Made by a program: the position numbers and the translations under genes
In this document: piece by piece, positions 57,776 through 64,000 of the stretch
Layout of the letters: every line of letters begins with the position of its first letter
Position numbering within the stretch: the first letter of the stretch is position 1
Assembly (NCBI RefSeq): GCF_000276665.1
Contig: NW_004955465.1
Location: 5,754,981-5,818,980 of the forward strand
Reading direction: 5' to 3'
DNA: 64,000 nt
Origin: Chinchilla lanigera
Lineage: Eukaryota > Chordata > Mammalia > Rodentia > Chinchillidae
Notes under the pieces: model-generated
What the model was told of the DNA's origin: nothing
Seen by the model: the letters and a program-made list of their open reading frames with translations, nothing else
The model's database searches: none

Positions 57776-57782
57776 TTTTTTT

Positions 57783-57815
<33 letters not shown>

Positions 57816-57863
57816 TGGTTCTTCTCCGGTACCGGGAACCGAACTCACGACCTTGCGCTTGCA
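57776..57863 (-). repeat. Young ID SINE, head-truncated, with GTT tail
   Basis: The plus strand shows poly-T, a (GTT)9-10 tail, then CCGGTACCGGGAACCGAACT and CACGACCTTGCGCTTGCA. The promoter half of the ID is missing. A perfect 15-base direct repeat TGTTTATGTGTTTTG flanks it at 57761-57775 and 57864-57878. Confidence 0.92.
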
Positions 57864-57878
57864 TGTTTATGTGTTTTG

Positions 57879-57952
57879 TAGGTGCAGTTCCGGAGATCAA
57901 ACCCAGGGGTCCATCCACATTCCGCTCAACCACTGAGCTATACTTGCAACAC
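57879..57952 (-). repeat. Older ID-like SINE beside the young copy
   Basis: CCGGAGATCAAACCCAGGGG and CTCAACCACTGAGCTATACT are the reverse complement of a more diverged tRNA-type SINE. The young ID landed at its 3' tail. Confidence 0.75.
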
Positions 57953-58009
57953 TGTAAAACAATTTTATACATCTAAATTCCTTTGGCTTTTTAGACAAAG
58001 AGTAGGAGA

Positions 58010-58150
58010 CAGAATTTGCGAAGTTATGGAAACAGACCTAGATTTGAAGACCACCTGCCCCTAATTATCTCCACAACCTTTAATAAGTGACTTGACTTCT
58101 CTAAGCCTCAGTTTTCCTCTCTGTGAGGATAAGGTACCTCCACGCTTCTG
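58010..58150 (+). repeat. MIR SINE remnant
   Basis: AATAAGTGACTTGACTTCTC, TAAGCCTCAGTTTTCCTCTC and GAGGATAAGGTACCTCCACG keep the sense MIR core. Confidence 0.75.
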
Positions 58151-58485
58151 GTTATTACAGTTATTCACTGCCCAGCCGTCATCGATACCGCACTCCGTAC
58201 AGATTTACAATACTGTAAACTACTCGGGGTTCACTGTAGCCTAGTTGCTCCTAGAGGAAGATACATTATTAGGTTAAATCTTCCTCAAACACAAGTTAGT
58301 ACACTGCTTCATGAGGATAGAACTGCTAAGTCTGTTTCCTCCAGCCCAATCTGCACTCAGCCACCAGCTTCCTGAGCACAGCGCTCTGACGCTGCCTGTA
58401 AGGCTGCAAACGCCCTCCGAGCGCCTCAGCCCACTGCATGAGAATGTCATCCAAGGCAGCAAGGCCCACTGGGAAATGTGTGGAC
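58151..58485. other. Unique noncoding stretch
   Basis: Nothing recognised between the two MIR copies. Antiparallel open frames near 58274-58532 are incidental. Confidence 0.4.
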
Positions 58486-58489
58486 TTCA

Positions 58490-58690
58490 GAGTCTCTTGC
58501 ACCTGGGTTTAAGTTTCAGTCCTGCTGCCTAGTGAGAGGTGACCACTAGCAGGTCCCTTAATTTCTCTACATCCCAGGTTCCCCACCTATAGGAGAAGGA
58601 CAATAACACTTCACAGAAAGAAGACTTACAACAAGGGGAAAATAATACTTCTTTGGGGACAGTTATTGTAGGATTGAAAAACATCACATC
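58490..58690 (+). repeat. MIR SINE remnant
   Basis: GCACCTGGGTTTAAGTTTCA, GCAGGTCCCTTAATTTCTCT and GGAGAAGGACAATAACACTT cover most of the sense MIR. Confidence 0.7.
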
Positions 58691-58714
58691 TTCAAAGGCA
58701 AATACAAATGCTGG

Positions 58715-59150
58715 TGCAAGGTCAGCACTCCACACATCCAGTTTTCTTTCTCTTCCGGCCTGTTCCAGCCTCACTTCCCATTCCATCCCACACTCTACCT
58801 CAACCTGAGGGCCTCGCTGCAACGCCCTTATCACATCTCCTTGACTTTGCACCGTGCATTCTGCCAGGGGTGCCATTTCCCAACTCTAAATATCCAAATC
58901 CTACCCATTCTTTAAGACTCAAATGCAGTGCTATCTTTGCCACAAAAACTTTCCCTCTGCCCTCTTTTCACTCCCTAGATATTTGTAACCCCCCGTGTTG
59001 TGTTTACAGTCATTACTCTAAATCTCAACTCCTTCAAAGAGTAAACTCCCTAAAGGCAGGCGTATCTCCATGCGTATCTTCTTCATAATTAGTGCTTGAC
59101 GGGCTGGCAAAACTTCAAGTTCTCTAAAAACAGTTGTCGAATGAGTAAAT
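58715..59150 (+). repeat. L2 LINE 3' region
   Basis: CCTACCCATTCTTTAAGACT, CAAATGCAGTGCTATCTTTG, AACTCCCTAAAGGCAGGCG and GTCGAATGAGTAAATC follow the sense L2 ORF end and 3' untranslated region over more than 400 bases. It is the longest L2 copy here. The 126-codon open frame across it is a by-product. Confidence 0.75.
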
Positions 59151-59154
59151 CAAT

Positions 59155-60370
59155 AATAAATCATATGCATTTTAAAATTTTTTATGAACTATCCATGCTC
59201 AATTAACAAATAAGAAATTTATATTAACTATTTGCAATAAGCAGAGATTCTCTGTCTTTCACTTTACTTTAAATGTGTCAACAAAAGGATCTGCATATGT
59301 TTACCAGCAAATTTAATGTTTCTAATGCCTGCCTTCAATGTTCCAAACACTTTATGTCCCTTTAGTTCATATAAAAAAGCAATGAATTTAGCTGTGTTCC
59401 TTTCTAGCATTTGACAGCTCTGTGGCTTTGTGTATGAGAAATCAAAGTAATCAGTTATTTCATTAATTCAGCAGTGGGAAATGTGTCAAAAACATCACCT
59501 GTCTTTGTATTCACCAGTGAATTGACTAAATTCTTTCTCTTTTAATTTGTTTGGGGTCTTATAAATGACACATAACACACAACTAATTTATTCAGTCTCT
59601 GTTCTATGAATGCTTTAAATTTTAACTTTTAAAAAAATTCAGCACTTTAAAAAACTAATTCATGCACAATTTTTAAAATTGGGAAAGGACAACAATACTT
59701 CTCTAAAACAGCCAGAGATAACGAGACTGAGCCTGCCAGCTAATTTCAACTACTATCACAGGACAAAGGCATTTCCAACCATCTCGTGTAAGTGGAATGG
59801 AACTCTTCCGCCCCATCACTTTGTCCTGAGCATGAAAGTTATACCTCCTGCTCAGGCAAGGGGAGGGATAAACCTAGGTCAGTCTCACTTCATGCATTCA
59901 CTCAGCCCATAGATATTTTATCTTTGTAATGCTGTGAAGATGCTGGAACACAGTAACTAAACCTAGTGTGTTGCTATTCTGGCCAAACTTTCTTGAGGGC
60001 TAAGAGACACACCATTGGAGAATCACTAAACCATATATTCTCCACAGATAAGTTCCAGGCATCCCACCTGTGGGCAGGGTGTAGCCATCTGGTGACAGAG
60101 ATACCACTGTCCTGAAATCTAACCTGTCTTGCCCTACAACTGGCTAACATAACCTGACACCTGGTGAAAGTATCTTCTTAAAATTCAGGGCACTTTGACT
60201 CCATTCTATAACAACCATGTGAAAGCTGATCTTTTAAAAAATATTATAGCATTTTTCAAAGAAAGTGGTTTTTTATTGGTAAACCTGAGAGATTTAATGG
60301 CTAATAACAGTTTATCAGTCCTCTTCATCAGAGCTACAGAGTGCATACAATCCCTCTTTTTGTGTTTGTT
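59155..60370. other. AT-rich stretch, no gene seen
   Basis: A weak antisense L2-like trace may lie near 59870-59960. No gene recognised. Confidence 0.4.
60083..60095 (-). promoter_or_regulatory. CTCF-like motif
   Basis: The minus strand reads TCACCAGATGGCT, near the CTCF core. Occupancy is inferred only. Confidence 0.35.
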
Positions 60371-60371
60371 T

Positions 60372-60503
60372 GTTTGTATTTTTATTTTTTTGAGATAAGG
60401 TCTTGCTATGGAGCTCAGGCTGGCCTTGACCATGTCATGATTCTCCTGTCTCAGCCTGTCAATTGCTAAGATGACAGACAAGCACCACCACACTTGGTTC
60501 CAA
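60372..60503 (-). repeat. B1/7SL-derived SINE
   Basis: The plus strand shows TTGAGATAAGGTCTTGCTAT, GGAGCTCAGGCTGGCCTTGA and CTCCTGTCTCAGCCTGTCAA, the reverse complement of a B1 monomer with its tail at the left. Confidence 0.85.
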
Positions 60504-60618
60504 TCTCTCTTTCGTAATAGAAGAATTTTCAGCTAAACCCACTTGAAGATAATGGAGAAAACTCCTGGACATGATAGACCACAGTGTTATTCTACACACC
60601 ATGAAGTCTAATCCTGTC

Positions 60619-60700
60619 AGGCTGGGAATGAAGTTGAGTGGTACAGCACCTGCGTGGCAATCACAAAGTCTTGAGTTCAATTCCCGATGCCAAAAAAAAA
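60619..60700 (+). repeat. ID SINE
   Basis: A diverged ID body beginning AGGCTGGGAATGAAGTTGAG, with TTGAGTTCAATTCCCGATGC and an A9 tail. Flanking copies AAGTCTAATCCTGT and AAGTCTAATTCTAT look like a slightly decayed target-site duplication. Confidence 0.85.
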
Positions 60701-60744
60701 GTCTAATTCTATTATCTACTTCTTATCACTCACTATTGTTAAAT

Positions 60745-60960
60745 TATGAAAGAAGAGAATGATATCAGTAAGACAGCAAGATGTCAAGGTAGGAAGATCC
60801 AGGCCCTTCCTCCTCCATGGAAATAATTTTTTAAAAATTAGAAAACAATAAGAGCTAGAGACTAAAAAAATGTACAATAACTATGAAAAACAGTAAAAGA
60901 TCTAAGCAAATGTTCAATCAAGAAAAATCCATATTCAGTCAACTTAGGTTTATATCAAGA
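60745..60960 (+). mobile_element. Probable L1 5' fragment
   Basis: AAGATGTCAAGGTAGGAAGA, AGGCCCTTCCTCCTCCATGG and an A-rich follow-on resemble L1 5' sequence upstream of ORF1. It may be the same old element that continues after 61530. Confidence 0.4.
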
Positions 60961-61525
60961 GATGAGCAGATAAAGAAAATGTAATGTATATATACACAAT
61001 GGAATATTATTCAGCCACACAAAGAATCAAATTCTGTCATTTGCAGCAACATAGATAGAAATGGAAGATAGTGTGTAAGAGTAAAATAAGCCAAGCACAG
61101 AAACATAGTTGCCACATATTCTTACTCATATGGAAAAGTTACAAAATTGACCTCAGAGAAGCAGAGAATAGAACAACAGCTATCACAGTTTGGGTAGGGA
61201 TCTGAGGAAAGCAGAAATTGAACAGAGGATGGTTAATCAGTGCAGGAATGCAGTTGGATAGGAAGAGTAACTCCTGATGTTCTACAGTACAGTATCTACA
61301 CAGTAGGATAACTATGACAAAAATTGTTTCAAAATATCTATTAAAGAAAATGATGAATATTCCCAACACAAAGAAATGATAAATGCTTAAGGCACTAGAT
61401 ATGCCAGTTGCCATGATCTGATCATCACAAAGTGAGTACAGATATTGAAATGTCATATGGTATACTATCAATATGCACAATGACTATGTTTCAATTAAAA
61501 AATAAAATGTGTTTTTAAAAAACTA
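60961..61525 (+). mobile_element. L1 LINE 3' end
   Basis: ATATATACACAATGGAATAT, TCTGTCATTTGCAGCAACAT, CCCAACACAAAGAAATGATA and a final AATTAAAAAATAAAATG follow the L1 ORF2 end and complete 3' untranslated region into an A-rich tail. 5'-truncated, noncoding. Confidence 0.9.
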
Positions 61526-61529
61526 ATTT

Positions 61530-62560
61530 AAAAAAACTAAGGAAAGGTCCTTTGTCAAATACCAATGAGAAAAGAAAAAGCCACATTCAGAATGGTAGGA
61601 ACTTTGTGCCATTTTTACTTTGCTTTGCTCCACTCCCTCCCTAAAGCAACATAAGGTCCAATTCCTAGTTCTGCAGTGAGCCAGAGAAGCAAAGTAGAAC
61701 TGACCCAAGACATCCTGAATGGCCTGTGGGTTGCCCAAAGGCCTGGTGCTTGTCTCACCCAAACCAGAATTCAGTGGAGAATGGCAGCAGAGCTCATAGC
61801 TCAGCCTGGCAGAAGACACTGGTGGGTGTCACAGTGTTTAAGAACTACAGGGGGACTACAGACATGCACATACCTAGAGAATGAAATTACTAGCAGAGAA
61901 ACACAAGAGAATATAAAAGAAAAAAAAAAACAAAGAAGAAAAGTGAACAGCACCACCATCAAGAGAATAAGCACATAAGTTCAGAAGAAGAAAAAGAGAA
62001 TGAAATATCTTTTGAAGAAGTAATGGTGAAGACTTGCCATATTTGAAGAAAGAAATAGATCTACAAATTGAAGAAACCTAACAAACTCCAAGTCTGACAT
62101 ACTGAAAGAGATCCACACCGATACCCTATAGTTAAACTACATATCCATATTAGATAGATATAGATATAGATGATATAGATATCTCCAATGGAGGACCTAG
62201 GAAGAAGCAAGAGAAAAGTGACTCATCACCTATAAAAGAACTCCAAAAAGATAACTAGCAGATTACCCAGCAGAAAATATACAGGCCAAAAGGTAGCGGT
62301 ATAACAGAGAAAGGATTTGTCAGCTAAAAATTTTATACTGTATCTGGCAAAATTCTCCTACAGAAGTAAAGGAAAATCCAAGACAAATAAAAGTTGAAAG
62401 GATTTATTACCATTAGACTTATCCTACAAGAAGTGCTAAAGGGAGTCCTTGTAGTTAAAATGAAAGGACAAAACAGACAGGTAAATGCATGACCAAAAAA
62501 AAAAATCACAGTTTATATTATTTTAGTTTTTGTTGTAATTTCACTTTTTATTTTCTACAG
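61530..62560 (+). mobile_element. L1 LINE 5'/ORF1-region fragment
   Basis: AGCAAGAGAAAAGTGACTCA, GAAAATATACAGGCCAAAAG, CAAGAAGTGCTAAAGGGAGT and AAATGAAAGGACAAAACAGA match the ORF1-side region of old L1 copies. All frames are broken. A GATA-type microsatellite sits at about 62154-62185. Confidence 0.75.
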
Positions 62561-62920
62561 ATTTGAAAAGACAGATTCATAAAGATATATGTTTATTAAT
62601 AGGTATGTAATTGATTATAAAAATAACAAAGTGGGTGAATACAGCTATAAAATTATAATCATATTTATATACAAGAAATTGAGCCAACTTTAATTTAAAA
62701 CAGATTGTTATAATTTTATATGTAGCCTCTGTGGAAACAACACAGAATATATCATGGAACACATAGATTATACCAAAGAGGCAGTGAAGATTATCAAAAT
62801 GTATCACTTTTAAAAATATCAACAGAGCACTAAGGAAGGCAGTTACTGATGAAATGAGAGACAAAAAGCTGTAAATAAGACATACCAAAATAAAATAAAT
62901 GCCAAATGGCAAAAGAAAGT
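62561..62920 (+). mobile_element. Inter-ORF L1-like stretch, uncertain
   Basis: Very AT-rich DNA between recognisable ORF1-side and ORF2-side L1 sequence. It is probably the same element but too diverged to anchor. Confidence 0.35.
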
Positions 62921-62924
62921 CATT

Positions 62925-63640
62925 CTGTCTTAGTAATTACATTAAATGTAAATGGATTAAAGTCACCAAGAAAAAGACATAAATTAACAAAATGAGCTCT
63001 AAAAAATGATCTGACTATAAGAATACTATAAGGGACTCACTATAGATGATAAGACATGCATGGACTGAAAATGAAGGGGGAAATATATATTCCATGCAAA
63101 TAGCAACTAAAGGAGTAGGAGTTACCTTTCTTCTTTTTTTTTTTTTTTTTTTGCGGTACCGGGGATTGAACTCACGACCTTGTGTTTGCCAGGCAGGCAT
63201 TTATGCCACTGAGCTAAATCCGCAGCCCAGAGTTACCATCTTAATAACAGAAAAAATGACTTTTAGTCAAAAGCTGTTGCAATAGACAAAAAAGAACATT
63301 ATATAATCATGAAAGACTCAATTAATCAAGAATATGTATCAATTATAAACATTTATGCACCAAAAATTAGAGTTCCAATTTATATGAAAGAAATACCAAC
63401 AAATTTAAAGAATAAATAACTCTACAATTTTATATAGTAGGAGACTCCAGTAGTCCACTTTCAATAATAAATTTTAAAAATCAAATAGAAGAACAATAAA
63501 GAAATACAGAACTTGAGCAACACAAAATGGACTTCACATATACAGAAGACTCCAAGAACAGCAGAATATACATTTTTATCAAGTGCACATGGTAAATTCT
63601 TCAGGACAGATCATTCTTTGCTTGGCCAAACTTTAGTTAG
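62925..63640 (+). pseudogene. L1 ORF2 endonuclease-region remnant
   Basis: AATGTAAATGGATTAAAGTC, CACTATAGATGATAAGACAT, GGAGACTCCAGTAGTCCACT and CAAGTGCACATGGTAAATTC correspond to the apurinic-like endonuclease part at the start of L1 ORF2, whose protein nicks target DNA. An ID SINE interrupts it at 63127-63228 and stops are frequent, so it is inactive. Confidence 0.8.
63127..63228 (-). repeat. ID SINE inside L1 ORF2
   Basis: The plus strand shows a pyrimidine/poly-T tail, GCGGTACCGGGGATTGAACT and CCACTGAGCTAAATCCGCAG, a full-length ID in reverse complement. AGTTACC occurs directly before (63120) and just after (63231) the element, giving a short target-site duplication. Confidence 0.92.
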
Positions 63641-63644
63641 ACTC

Positions 63645-64000
63645 CCAAACCTTCTCATAGGCCCATCTCTATACTTCCTTCTAAAATCAACTTTAGCAAG
63701 AATTCTGCATAAGTAATTTAATAAGAATTCCCCTTCTTCAATATATGATTGAGATCAACATCCAGTCAGGTTTACATTTTCCACTAGACCCAGGTGATGT
63801 CTGATCACCTGACCTGTCAGCAAGAAGAATCCTATTAGCCTACTTTAGCCAGAATTCCCCTAATACCTAAAGTTGGCTCTTAGTTATTTTCTAATTCCTG
63901 ATCAGCACTCCCACTCCTTGACTATAACCTCCTACTTTCCCATCCAGAGTTGAGTTTAATCTCTCTTTAATGGAAAACCCACTGTAGCGTTCCCTAAACC
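63645..64000. other. Window end, possible LTR-like DNA
   Basis: C/T-rich wording near 63900-63990 is reminiscent of the 3' half of an LTR but cannot be assigned, and the window cuts it off. No gene seen. Confidence 0.3.

Noticed and set aside
57546..57972. Poly-Gln, poly-Thr and poly-Val open frames
   Set aside because: They are translations of the GTT tail of an ID SINE in different frames.

Overview
This window looks like intergenic or intronic DNA from a non-murine rodent. The evidence is repeat content. There are BC1/ID-type tRNA-derived SINEs, several with the tail-proximal sequence GGTACCGG; B1-ID composite SINEs (the B1-dID/MEN type); and ancient mammalian MIR, L2, MER5, MLT1/MaLR, mariner and L1 remnants. 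Squirrel-like or beaver-like rodents would fit, but the species cannot be fixed from sequence alone. No host protein-coding gene, rRNA, functional tRNA or CRISPR array could be supported. The open reading frames present are short and lie in repeats, low-complexity tracts or unique noncoding DNA. Repeat families are named from recognition of consensus features; no alignment was run.

Layout. 1-9 kb is mostly unique noncoding DNA with a perfect RFX X-box palindrome, MIR, L2 and MER5 remnants and two B1-ID composites. 9.2-14.5 kb has a GATA-type microsatellite inside an old LTR-like repeat, two MLT1 LTR remnants of opposite orientation, and a 100-N assembly gap between two poly-T runs. 14.5-23 kb is mainly unique AT-rich DNA. 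23.6-24.5 kb is the most gene-regulatory-looking part: a CpG-enriched segment with an ATG reading frame running into a consensus splice donor, followed by a homeodomain-type palindrome and three copies of the decamer TGAATAATTA. 24.5-39 kb holds scattered MIR, MaLR, ID and L1 remnants and long pyrimidine tracts.

40.1-44.8 kb is a decayed betaretrovirus-like (ERV2/ERVK class) provirus. It has two LTRs, a lysine-tRNA-type primer binding site, RNase H and integrase remnants and a polypurine tract. Gag, protease and reverse transcriptase are not recognisable. 45-60 kb has an inverted pair of mariner transposase remnants, several L2/MIR/MLT1 copies and a nested pair of ID SINEs. 60.7-63.7 kb is dominated by L1 fragments, including a 3' end lying before 5'/ORF2 sequence and an ID inserted in ORF2.

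Nothing here acts together as a pathway. The points most worth following are the 24 kb promoter/homeodomain cluster, the structured provirus and the nested or inverted transposon arrangements.
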